A DNA stretch of 40,442 nucleotides. Source: Clostridia bacterium. GTDB lineage: Bacteria > Bacillota > Clostridia > Oscillospirales > CAG-272. A model generated the notes under the pieces. That model was given only the letters and a program-made list of their open reading frames with translations. It did no database searches and was not told where the DNA came from. Made by a program: the position numbers and the translations under genes. Every line of letters starts with the position of its first letter. The first letter of the stretch is position 1. Where the stretch lies: the NCBI GenBank assembly GCA_024404505.1, contig JAKSPU010000011.1, positions 1 to 40,442 of the forward strand. The letters are read 5' to 3'. This document shows positions 1 through 7,121 of this stretch, one piece after another.

Positions 1-391
1 CGTCACGGGCGAACATGACCACCTTCTTCGCGGGGAACGCCTGAATGTTCTCCTCAAAGATGATATTGCTCATCTCGTGCGGCTCCTCGCGGTTGAGGTA
101 CTGCGACGAGGGGAAGTTGTAGTACACGGCGTCGACCTTCACGGCGTCGGGGCACTCGCGCATGAGGCGGTTGAAGGCGGAGATATGGTCGCAGTGCGGG
201 TGGCTCATGAACCATCCGTCGATATGCGGGACCTCCTCACCTGTCAGCTTGCGCAGCCAGTCGAGCAGGTTCTCAAGGTCCTCCTTGAAGCCGCCATCCA
301 TGACGAAGATCTTGTCGTCCTCGGTCGTGATGATGAAGCTGTTCATCTGGGTGCCGGTGACGGTGTTGAGCATGATGATCTGATTTTTCAT
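1..391 (-). CDS. Metallo-beta-lactamase-fold hydrolase (C-terminus beyond window)
   Basis: This is the N-terminal part of a minus-strand gene that runs off the left edge. The start at 391 is preceded by a GGAG-type ribosome site, and the protein begins MKNQIIMLNTVTGTQMNSF. About 60 residues in it carries SHPHCDH, which holds the HxHxDH metal-binding signature of the metallo-beta-lactamase fold. The preceding segment contains a DGG turn (residues about 32-34) usual for the first strands of that fold. Members of this superfamily hydrolyse a wide range of substrates, so the substrate cannot be named. It starts 13 bases after the stop of the unknown gene at 405-956 and is probably the third gene of the queA operon. 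Confidence 0.8.
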   Translation of the reverse strand, partial: MKNQIIMLNTVTGTQMNSFIITTEDDKIFVMDGGFKEDLENLLDWLRKLTGEEVPHIDGWFMSHPHCDHISAFNRLMRECPDAVKVDAVYYNFPSSQYLNREEPHEMSNIIFEENIQAFPAKKVVMFARD

Positions 392-404
392 AGTGAAAAC
401 TCCT

Positions 405-956
405 TTATAAGTCGATCTTTTTCAGCCTTTTTTTGTTCTCGTCCTCATCGTACTGATTGAACAGCAGGTCGACAAGGTACGGCAGATACCAGAAAAACTC
501 AAGTGCGATCGCGGGCTGCGGGAAGCCCTCCGGACAGAGACTGCGGCCGAAAAGGTGCGAATCATGTTCCCGATCCCGGAAGCAGATCTCGGCGTGCTCC
601 GCCGGGCGGTATGAGTCATCCGGTGCTTCGAACGGCACACCCTTGTCGTCCAGCCGCTGCTCAGGACGCCTGACGATGCGTCCGACCGCGTAGTACCAGC
701 CGCTGTACCATACGGTGCCGTCATCCTCCAGTACGCCCTTGATGGAATACGCTTCGCCCGGGCAGCGCGGATCGATGCCGAGCGAATCAAGGAACGTAAG
801 CACCCCGGCGGGTGCGTATCGGATCGCCTTGTCGTAGTTCTGACAGCCGGGGCAGGTGCAGCCCTCGGACGTCGGGCGGGCGTTCCCCGACCGATAGAAC
901 GCGCGCGTGCGCTCCACGTCCACGTCTATTTCATAGGGTGGGCAGGAAATGAGCAT
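405..956 (-). CDS. Uncharacterised protein with CxCxxC motif
   Basis: This 183-residue protein has a good AAAGGAGG ribosome site just before its ATG. It begins 11 bases after the queA stop and ends 13 bases before the next gene, so it is the middle gene of a three-gene operon. I do not recognise the family. Near residue 33 it has CTCPGCQNYDKA, a cysteine cluster that could bind zinc or iron; no partner cluster is obvious later in the chain. The rest is soluble, acidic and rich in aromatic residues (for example WYSGWYYAVG), with no signal peptide or membrane segment. The very basic C-terminus (NKKRLKKIDL) may bind nucleic acid, but that is speculation. Confidence 0.75.
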   Translation of the reverse strand: MLISCPPYEIDVDVERTRAFYRSGNARPTSEGCTCPGCQNYDKAIRYAPAGVLTFLDSLGIDPRCPGEAYSIKGVLEDDGTVWYSGWYYAVGRIVRRPEQRLDDKGVPFEAPDDSYRPAEHAEICFRDREHDSHLFGRSLCPEGFPQPAIALEFFWYLPYLVDLLFNQYDEDENKKRLKKIDL

Positions 957-967
957 AAAATCCTCCT

Positions 968-2062
968 TTATGCGTGCAGGAACATGGCGTCTCCGAACGA
1001 GAAGAAGCGGTATCTCTCCTCCACGGCGGCCTTGTACGCCTCCATGACCTTTTCTCTGTTGTAGAATGCGGAAACGAGCATAAGCAGGGTGGATTCGGGC
1101 AGGTGGAAATTGGTGATCAGGGCGTCCATCGCCTTGAACCTGTAACCGGGGTAGATGAAGATGCCCGTGTCGCCGGAGATCGCGTGGACGACACCGTTCT
1201 CGTCCGCCGCGGATTCGATGGTGCGGCAGGAGGTCGTGCCGACGCAGACGACGCGTCCGCCGGCGGCCCTGCGGGCGTTGATGACGTCCGCCGACTCCTT
1301 CGGCACCGAGAAGAATTCGGTGTGCATGACGTGGTCGGTGATCTCGGTCTCCTTGACCGGGCGGAAGGTGCCGAGGCCGACGTGCAGCATGACCGGCGCG
1401 ACCGCGACGCCCTTTTCGTGCAGTCTGTCCAGCAGCTCGTTGGTGAAGTGCAGACCGGCCGTGGGCGCGGCGGCGCTGCCCTCGGTCTTGGCGTAGACCG
1501 TATTGTAGCGGTCGTTGTCCCCCAGCTGCTCAGTGATGTAGGGCGGCAGGGGCATGAGCCCGATCTCGTGCAGGATGTTGTAGATGTTCTCGTACTTTTC
1601 GTGATCGAACGCAAAGCGGATGAGGCGGTTGCCCTCCTCCACGATGTCGGTGACTTCACCCGTGAGGATGCCGCCGCCGAACACGCAGCGCGAGCCGATG
1701 CGCGCCCGCTTGCCGGGCTTGACAAGGCACTCCCACGTGTCCAGCTCCCGCTGACGCAGGAGCAGCAGCTCGATCCGTGCCTCCTCCCTGCCATCGGCGT
1801 GGCCGTACAGCCGCGCGGGGATGACCTTGGAGTTGTTGATGACCAGCACGTCGCCGGGGTTCAGGTAGTCGACGATGTCGAAGAAATGCTTATGCTCGAT
1901 CGTTCCGGCGGACTTGTCCAGCACCATCAGGCGGGACTCGTCCCGCTTTTCGGTCGGGTGCTGGGCGATCAACTCCTCGGGGAGATCGTAGTAAAAATCG
2001 GAGGTCTTGAGGTCAGTCTCAATACGCTCGTTGATGATGATATGCTCGGGGGTGTCGTTCAT
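968..2062 (-). CDS. queA: tRNA preQ1 ribosyltransferase-isomerase QueA
   Basis: QueA transfers and isomerises the ribosyl moiety of S-adenosylmethionine onto preQ1 at the wobble base of tRNA, giving epoxyqueuosine. The 364-residue product is close to the family's usual length of about 340-360. It has the N-terminal block around residues 44-86 (LMVLDK...[14 protein letters not shown]), the [13 protein letters not shown] signature at about 195-207, and the late [16 protein letters not shown] block. A longer reading from 2140 exists, but the ATG at 2062 has an AAAGGA ribosome site and starts where family members start. It heads a minus-strand operon with the two genes downstream and is divergent from dapA. 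Other queuosine genes are not in the window. Confidence 0.96.
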   Translation of the reverse strand: MNDTPEHIIINERIETDLKTSDFYYDLPEELIAQHPTEKRDESRLMVLDKSAGTIEHKHFFDIVDYLNPGDVLVINNSKVIPARLYGHADGREEARIELLLLRQRELDTWECLVKPGKRARIGSRCVFGGGILTGEVTDIVEEGNRLIRFAFDHEKYENIYNILHEIGLMPLPPYITEQLGDNDRYNTVYAKTEGSAAAPTAGLHFTNELLDRLHEKGVAVAPVMLHVGLGTFRPVKETEITDHVMHTEFFSVPKESADVINARRAAGGRVVCVGTTSCRTIESAADENGVVHAISGDTGIFIYPGYRFKAMDALITNFHLPESTLLMLVSAFYNREKVMEAYKAAVEERYRFFSFGDAMFLHA

Positions 2063-2153
2063 AGTAAATCCTTTCTGTTTCCGTGCGGGACGCGTACTGC
2101 TCCCGTGTCCGCCGCATATACTGGATACGGCGGGGATCATTCCTATCCGTACT

Positions 2154-2182
2154 ATTATATACTAAACTGCCGCAAAAAGCAA
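2154..2182 (-). promoter_or_regulatory. Promoter for queA operon
   Basis: On the minus strand, TTGCTT (2182-2177) and TATAAT (2159-2154) are separated by 17 bases, giving a near-consensus sigma-A promoter about 92 bases upstream of the queA start. Confidence 0.7.
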
Positions 2183-2202
2183 GTGCTTCGGCGCTTTTTT
2201 GC
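2172..2202 (+). other. Hairpin followed by T-runs in the dapA leader
   Basis: GCAAAAAGC (2172-2180) can pair with GCTTTTTTGC (2193-2202), and a second T6 run follows just before the dapA ribosome site. In the dapA transcript this resembles a weak attenuator or terminator. It also overlaps the -35 region of the divergent queA promoter. No lysine riboswitch fits in this short space. Confidence 0.4.
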
Positions 2203-2227
2203 GATTTTTTCAAAGAGGAGGTACTGT

Positions 2228-3184
2228 ATGGAGAAAAACAAAACGCCCCTGTTCCGGGGCATGGGGACCGCGCTCGTCACGCCGATGAAGCCGGGGCAGC
2301 CGAAAGGAGACCGGTACGTCCCGGAGGAGGTGGACTTCGACGCCTTTATCCGGCTCGTGCGCGCCCAGCTCGAAGCCGGTGCGGACGCGCTGATCGTCTG
2401 CGGGACGACGGGGGAGTCCCCCTGCCTGACCGACGACGAAAAGAAACGCCTGTTTTCGCTGGCGGTGCGTGAGGCGGACGCCGCATACGCGTCCGGGATC
2501 ACGCCGGTGCGCGTCCCCGTGATCGGCGGGACGGGCAGCAACAATACGTACCGTGCGATCTGCCTGTCGCGGCTCGCCGAGGAGGCCGGGTGCGACGGCC
2601 TTTTGCTGGTCACGCCGTACTACAACAAGGCGAATCAGGAGGGGCTGATCGCCCATTTCGAGGCGGTCGCGGACGCGGTGTCCCTGCCGGTGATCCTGTA
2701 TCACGTCCCGTCGCGGACCGGGTGCCGGATCACGCCGGAGACCTGCCGGGTGCTGTCCCGTCATCCGCGCATCGTCGGCTTGAAGGAAGCGTCCGGAGAC
2801 GTAGGCTTTGCGGCACGGGTGCGGGAGGTCTGCGGGGACGGGCTGCCGCTGTACGCCGGGAACGACGACCTGACGCTGCCGCTGCTTTCGCTCGGCGGCT
2901 GCGGGGTGATCTCGGTGGTGTCCAACCTCCTGCCGAGGGAGGTGAAGGCGCTCTGCCGCGCGTCCGACCACGGGGACGCGGCAGAGGCGCTGCACCTGCA
3001 GATGTACCTGCTCCCGCTCTGCGACGTGCTGTTCGCGGACGTCAACCCGATCCCGGTCAAGGCGGCGATGGAGATGTGCGGGCTGTGCAGAGGCAGCGTC
3101 CGCCTGCCGCTCACGGAGGCGGATGAGAGGCTGAAGGAAAGGATACGGGGGGTGCTGGGGCGATACGATCTGATCAGCGGATAA
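2228..3184 (+). CDS. dapA: 4-hydroxy-tetrahydrodipicolinate synthase
   Basis: DapA condenses pyruvate with aspartate semialdehyde, the first committed step of lysine and diaminopimelate synthesis. The ATG at 2228 follows an AGAGGAGG ribosome site and gives 318 residues, slightly longer than the usual 290-300 because of an N-terminal loop (about residues 21-34). The CGTTGE substrate loop lies at residues 58-63, TPYYNK at 129-134, and YHVPSRTG at 158-165 (tyrosine where the catalytic Tyr sits, Arg163 for substrate binding). The Schiff-base lysine is in GLKEASGD at Lys186. The reading frame stays open far upstream, but that part is antisense to queA and has no ribosome site. It stands alone, convergent with the small gene at 3231-3611. 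Confidence 0.96.
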   Translation: MEKNKTPLFRGMGTALVTPMKPGQPKGDRYVPEEVDFDAFIRLVRAQLEAGADALIVCGTTGESPCLTDDEKKRLFSLAVREADAAYASGITPVRVPVIGGTGSNNTYRAICLSRLAEEAGCDGLLLVTPYYNKANQEGLIAHFEAVADAVSLPVILYHVPSRTGCRITPETCRVLSRHPRIVGLKEASGDVGFAARVREVCGDGLPLYAGNDDLTLPLLSLGGCGVISVVSNLLPREVKALCRASDHGDAAEALHLQMYLLPLCDVLFADVNPIPVKAAMEMCGLCRGSVRLPLTEADERLKERIRGVLGRYDLISG

Positions 3185-3218
3185 AAAAGACGTATGGAGC
3201 CTTCCGACTCCATACGTC
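3183..3218 (-). terminator. Intrinsic terminator between dapA and the convergent operon
   Basis: GACGTATGGAG (3189-3199) pairs with CTCCATACGTC (3208-3218). In the minus-strand reading the stem is followed by six Ts, which overlap the dapA stop codon. It therefore terminates the minus-strand xpt-side transcript. The plus strand has no T tail. Confidence 0.85.
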
Positions 3219-3230
3219 TTCCCCAAGCGC

Positions 3231-3611
3231 TTACCAATTCAGATACCCAGCCAGCAGCAGCAAACCGCCTATTACAAAAAAGATGATCGGTATGCCGTAA
3301 GCATCGGATTTCCGGATATGCTGCCAGTTGATGTTGTCAGGCGTCATTTTTTCATGATACGCATCCTGATAGGAACAGTAAATGTGCTTCCACTTCAACA
3401 GGTACCCGACCAGCGTCCACAAAGCGTCAAGTATCATCGTGTACCCGAAGACCTTTACGAATGTCGTTTTATCGACCGTGCGTCCCGGGATACACAAAAC
3501 GATCAGCGAAACCAACGGCAGCACGAGAAGGATCCCGTATCTATGGGCGTAAGCAAGCACTACGATACCGCTCCCGCCCTTGCTTTTCTTCTTTTTGCTG
3601 TCCTTCTTCAT
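3231..3611 (-). CDS. Small three-span membrane protein, unknown function
   Basis: The 126-residue product starts with a lysine-rich cytoplasmic-looking tail (MKKDSKKKKSKGG) and has three hydrophobic segments at about residues 24-43, 53-71 and 107-125. A conserved-looking loop (YQDAYHEKMTPDNINWQ) lies between spans two and three. I do not recognise the family. The gene starts 20 bases after the xpt stop and ends just before a terminator, so it is probably the last gene of an xpt operon. That proximity does not by itself imply a role in purine uptake. Confidence 0.75.
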   Translation of the reverse strand: MKKDSKKKKSKGGSGIVVLAYAHRYGILLVLPLVSLIVLCIPGRTVDKTTFVKVFGYTMILDALWTLVGYLLKWKHIYCSYQDAYHEKMTPDNINWQHIRKSDAYGIPIIFFVIGGLLLLAGYLNW

Positions 3612-3631
3612 ATTCTCTCGTCTCTTGACGT

Positions 3632-4204
3632 TCAGCAGAATTCGACGCCGTCCTCGACGCTCATGGACTTGATCTTCGCGAGCGATTCGACACGGATGCC
3701 CATGGCACGGATCTCGTCGCCGCCGCCCTGATACTGCTTCTCGATAAAGATACCGGCACCGACGACGGACGCGCCCGCCTTCTCGCAGAGCGTCAGCAGA
3801 CCGTGCAGGGCCTCTCCTTTGGCGAGGAAGTCGTCGATCAGGAGGACGCGGTCCCCGGGTCCCAGCATGGTATCGGGGACCATGATCTCATGCTGCGTGC
3901 CGTGCGTGAACGAGTACACCGGTGCGGTATAGACGCCGCCGGCCATGTTGCTCGAACGGGATTTCTTCGCAAACAGCACGGGAACGCCGAACGGGACCGC
4001 CGTGAGGCAGGCAAGACCGATGCCAGACGCCTCGATGGTCAGGATCTTGGTCACGCCTTCGTTCCCGAACAGGCGGTAAAACTCCTCTGCACACTCACAG
4101 ATAAAGGGGACGTCGATAGTCTGGTTCAGGAAGGTGCCGACCTTCAATACGTCTCCGTTCTCGATCAGGCCGTCCCTGCGGACGCGTTCTTCCATCAGTT
4201 TCAT
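3632..4204 (-). CDS. xpt: Xanthine phosphoribosyltransferase
   Basis: Xpt converts xanthine and PRPP to XMP in purine salvage. The ATG at 4204 has a GAGGAG ribosome site and gives 190 residues, matching the family's usual length of about 190-195; an upstream in-frame ATG at 4240 lies inside a hairpin and is rejected. The PRPP-binding signature appears as VLLIDDFLAKGEAL at about residues 121-134. The N-terminal MKLMEERVRRDGLIENGDVLK block and the FAKK segment near residue 80 are typical of the bacterial Xpt group. No purine riboswitch fits in the 84 bases upstream, so control here differs from Bacillus. It probably forms a unit with the downstream membrane gene. Confidence 0.93.
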   Translation of the reverse strand: MKLMEERVRRDGLIENGDVLKVGTFLNQTIDVPFICECAEEFYRLFGNEGVTKILTIEASGIGLACLTAVPFGVPVLFAKKSRSSNMAGGVYTAPVYSFTHGTQHEIMVPDTMLGPGDRVLLIDDFLAKGEALHGLLTLCEKAGASVVGAGIFIEKQYQGGGDEIRAMGIRVESLAKIKSMSVEDGVEFC

Positions 4205-4238
4205 GATGATACTCCTCGTTATTCTCTTAATAGAGCGC

Positions 4239-4271
4239 AAGGTCAGCAGGCGGAAACCGTCTGCTGACCTT
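4239..4271 (-). terminator. Strong hairpin between solute-binding protein gene and xpt
   Basis: A 15-bp inverted repeat (4239-4253 with 4257-4271, AAA loop) lies between two minus-strand genes. As minus-strand RNA it has one internal A-C mismatch and a weak tail (TTGCG). As plus-strand RNA the mismatch becomes a G-U pair and a TTTT tail follows. It most likely ends the lipoprotein transcript, but its direction is uncertain. Confidence 0.55.
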
Positions 4272-4288
4272 TTCGCGTTTCGGGTTTA

Positions 4289-5782
4289 TCAGCCGATCAG
4301 CTTATCCAGCTTATCGCACATCTTCTTGAGTGCCTTGGTGGCGCTCTTCAGCGTAGACTTGTACTTCGAGACGACGGTGTTCTTCTTGCTGCCCATGATC
4401 TGGCGCAGTCCGTCGTGGAAGGTGGACAGCGCGTTCGTATAGATGATGCCCGGGTCGATGTAAATGTTGTTGATCAGCAGATCCAGCATCTCGGCGGAGT
4501 CGGGATCCTTCATGTACTTGGACCGCAGCGCGACGTCGTAGTAGGCGGGCTTGACGGTCTTATAGCTCTGGTAGCACAGGACCTCCATCAGCGCGCTGAC
4601 CTCGGTCAGGCGGTCGTCCCGAACGGTGGTGGGCACGGCCAGCACCGTGAACTGATCGTGCAGAAGGGTCTGGTAGTCCTTCTGGACCTCGTCGAACTTG
4701 GGCATCGGCACCACGCCGTACTCGTCGACCATATCACGCATACTGGCGTTCTCGAGTGCCATCAGACGCAGGGTGGCCATGGCGCCCCAGCCCTCGGAGA
4801 ACATATCGCGGATGTCGTCCTGCTCCTGGTCGGCGCCGTAGTGCGCGATGTCGTAGGTCGCGCCGTCGGAGCCGTAGTACAAAAGGATCAGCTTGTCGCA
4901 CACGTCGGACAGGCGGGCGGAGTCGAAGTTTTCCAGCGTGTAGTCACCGTACTCGTCCTTCGTCAGGATCGGGACCTGGCAGGAGGACCAGTAGGGGTCG
5001 GTCGAGATGTAGTCGGTCGTGATCAGACCGTAGACGTCGCCGGTCGCGTCCTGCTTGCCGTTGCCGTCGTCGCGGTGGAAGCTGCTCACGATGCTGATCT
5101 GATAGTCGAGCGTCCACGTGCCGTCTCGGACGTTGTCGTACAGGTTGGGCACGTTCGCTTCCTTGAACAGCCGCTTGTTGAACAGCGTGGCGAAGGCAAA
5201 GCGGTACATCGACAGCACGGCAGCGCCGGTCACGGCGAACTGCGCGCCCTTATACTCCACCGCCGAATTGAAGCCCTGCGACCACCACGGCTTGTCGAAG
5301 TCGACGTACTCGGTCTGGCGCAGGTCGGCGAAGGTGCCGTTCAGGGACTCGTTGAGCGTGACGTAACAGGCGGCGGCCAGCAGGTCGTACTCACCCGCGC
5401 CGGAGCTGACGTCGTTCTTGATCATGGTGATGACCAAAGCCTGGTCGTCGTTATGCTCCTCCTGGCTGATGATCTTGAGGCCGAGGCGGTCCTCGACGGT
5501 CTTGTTCCGCTCGTAGACGGCGTCGTTGACGGGATCCTTGTTCAACCCCTCCACGGCGATCTCACCGGAGGTCCAGCCCTCGCGGTACCGGCTCAGGATG
5601 GTGACCTCGTCATCGTTGTAGTTCAGCTCGGGCACGTTGTCCTTCAGCTCGGTTTCGATCTCTTCCGTCTTGGCAGCGTCCGGCTGGGTTTCGTCCGTCA
5701 CATCCTCGCCGTTGCCGCAGCCGATACAGGTGAGCAGCATGAGTCCGGCAAGCAGACCGCACAGAATACGTTTGATTTCCAT
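4289..5782 (-). CDS. Extracellular solute-binding lipoprotein (ABC sugar type), orphan
   Basis: The 497-residue product starts at the ATG at 5782 behind a GGAGG site. It has a lipoprotein signal peptide with the likely lipid-modified Cys22 in LTCIGC, then an acidic threonine/glutamate linker. The body resembles family 1 carbohydrate-binding proteins of ABC importers: an N-terminal lobe with EVTILSR, an aromatic WTLDYQ region, and DVYGLITTDY mid-protein. No permease or ATPase gene of a sugar ABC system is adjacent, so it must either share components encoded elsewhere or act as a surface sensor. Ligand is unknown. The longer reading from 5893 lacks a ribosome site and would bury the signal peptide. 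A perfect consensus promoter drives it. Confidence 0.85.
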   Translation of the reverse strand: MEIKRILCGLLAGLMLLTCIGCGNGEDVTDETQPDAAKTEEIETELKDNVPELNYNDDEVTILSRYREGWTSGEIAVEGLNKDPVNDAVYERNKTVEDRLGLKIISQEEHNDDQALVITMIKNDVSSGAGEYDLLAAACYVTLNESLNGTFADLRQTEYVDFDKPWWSQGFNSAVEYKGAQFAVTGAAVLSMYRFAFATLFNKRLFKEANVPNLYDNVRDGTWTLDYQISIVSSFHRDDGNGKQDATGDVYGLITTDYISTDPYWSSCQVPILTKDEYGDYTLENFDSARLSDVCDKLILLYYGSDGATYDIAHYGADQEQDDIRDMFSEGWGAMATLRLMALENASMRDMVDEYGVVPMPKFDEVQKDYQTLLHDQFTVLAVPTTVRDDRLTEVSALMEVLCYQSYKTVKPAYYDVALRSKYMKDPDSAEMLDLLINNIYIDPGIIYTNALSTFHDGLRQIMGSKKNTVVSKYKSTLKSATKALKKMCDKLDKLIG

Positions 5783-5816
5783 AATAACCTCCGATGATGA
5801 AAATTGATTGTTTCCT

Positions 5817-5845
5817 ATTATAACATGAGTTTCCGGATTTGTCAA
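5817..5845 (-). promoter_or_regulatory. Perfect consensus promoter for the solute-binding lipoprotein
   Basis: On the minus strand TTGACA (5845-5840) and TATAAT (5822-5817) are separated by exactly 17 bases, about 35 bases upstream of the start codon. Confidence 0.9.
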
Positions 5846-5914
5846 CGGATATGTGATATGTGCGTGAAAATTGTAAATATTTTCGCGTGCCATGCAGAAA
5901 ATACGCGGGGCATA

Positions 5915-5943
5915 TTGTCAAACCGCCGGATATGTGTTATAAT
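5915..5943 (+). promoter_or_regulatory. Promoter for the moxR operon
   Basis: TTGTCA (5915-5920), a 17-base spacer and TATAAT (5938-5943) lie about 100 bases upstream of the MoxR start and are divergent from the lipoprotein promoter. About 70 bases of the 5' leader show no clear structure. Confidence 0.85.
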
Positions 5944-6044
5944 GGTATCTGTGTAATTATGTCTGCACCGTCAGACAACGCTCTACTCTACCGGATATAC
6001 TCACGTGATCCCCCAATATTTCAAACGGAAAGGAAACCCACAAC

Positions 6045-7103
6045 ATGAGCATGGAAACCAGAGAAACCGAACAGACCGCCGCGTCCGAAAAGGCAGAAGT
6101 CAAGACCGACGGCAAGCAGGTCCGTATGTCTCCCGAGATGACGGCCGCTTACGAGAAAATGATCTGCGCCGCCGACGAGGTGGAGAAGGTCGTGGTCGGC
6201 AAACGCACGGAGGTCATCCTGCTGCTCACCGCCATGCTGGCAGGCTCCCACGTACTGATCGAGGACGTCCCCGGCACCGGTAAAACGACGCTCGCAAGCG
6301 CACTCGCCAAGGTAACGGGTCTCGATTTCAAGCGCGCACAGTTCACGCCCGACGTCATGGCTTCCGACATCACCGGTTTCAATATTTATAACCGTCAGAA
6401 GGAGACCTTCGAGTTCCGCGACGGTCTCGTCATGTGCAATCTGCTGCTCGCCGATGAGATCAACCGCGCCTCGCCCAAGACGCAGTCCGCTCTGCTCGAG
6501 GCAATGGAGGAGGGCAAGGTCACGGTGGACGGCAACACGCTGCCCGTACCCGATCCCTTCATGGTCATCGCCACCCAGAACCCTGCCGGCTACGTCGGTA
6601 CGTACCCGCTGCCCGAGGCACAGCTCGACCGCTTTGCCCTCAAGCTCTCCATGGGTTACCCCGCGCCCGCCGAGGAGATCAACATCATCAAGGCCAGAAA
6701 GGGCTCCAACCCGCTGACCTCCGTTGCCGGCGTCCTGACCATCGACGAGCTGCGCGACACCCGTAAGAAGGTCACCGAGGTCCACATCGACGACGAGCTG
6801 TACGGCTACATCGTCGCCCTCATCTCCGCCACCCGCCGCCACAACTCGCTGGCGCTGGGCGCGTCTCCCCGTGCGTCCGTCGCGCTGGTCCATCTGGCGC
6901 AGGCTTACGCCTTCATGCACGGCCGCGACTACGTGGTGCCGGACGACATCGCCGCTCTGTTCCGTCCCGCCATCGCACACCGTCTGATGCTGCGTCAGGA
7001 GGCCAAGCTGACCCACCAGACCACGCAGGACGTGCTGTCCGAGATCCTGCACACCACCGAGGTACCCTATAAGGGCAAGCGTGACGCTGCTCCCCGCGCC
7101 TGA
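6045..7103 (+). CDS. MoxR-family AAA+ ATPase
   Basis: MoxR ATPases act as chaperone-like motors and are typically encoded next to DUF58 and transglutaminase membrane proteins, as here. The 352-residue product has a Walker A motif in EDVPGTGKTT (Gly77 to Thr81), a Walker B in LLLADEINR (Asp137-Glu138), and a sensor 1 in ATQNP (176-180) followed by GTYPLPEAQLDRF, which is diagnostic of the family. The C-terminal lid region ends with a sensor 2-like block around ALGASPRASVALV. Start is at 6045 behind AAAGGAAA; a second in-frame ATG two codons later is equally possible. The next gene begins 18 bases downstream, so the three genes to 13249 form one operon. Confidence 0.93.
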   Translation: MSMETRETEQTAASEKAEVKTDGKQVRMSPEMTAAYEKMICAADEVEKVVVGKRTEVILLLTAMLAGSHVLIEDVPGTGKTTLASALAKVTGLDFKRAQFTPDVMASDITGFNIYNRQKETFEFRDGLVMCNLLLADEINRASPKTQSALLEAMEEGKVTVDGNTLPVPDPFMVIATQNPAGYVGTYPLPEAQLDRFALKLSMGYPAPAEEINIIKARKGSNPLTSVAGVLTIDELRDTRKKVTEVHIDDELYGYIVALISATRRHNSLALGASPRASVALVHLAQAYAFMHGRDYVVPDDIAALFRPAIAHRLMLRQEAKLTHQTTQDVLSEILHTTEVPYKGKRDAAPRA

Positions 7104-7121
7104 CGGGGATAGGAGCTGCCC

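Noticed and set aside
974..2227. Long open frame upstream of and in frame with dapA
   Set aside because: It is antisense to queA, has no ribosome site, and its translation is Val/Asp/Arg-rich shadow sequence; dapA starts at 2228 with a strong site.
2063..2227. Lysine riboswitch ahead of dapA
   Set aside because: The gap is 165 bases shared with the queA promoter and lacks the lysine riboswitch core; only a small hairpin is seen.
4205..4288. Purine riboswitch ahead of xpt
   Set aside because: Only 84 bases are available, and the conserved three-way junction loops are not present.
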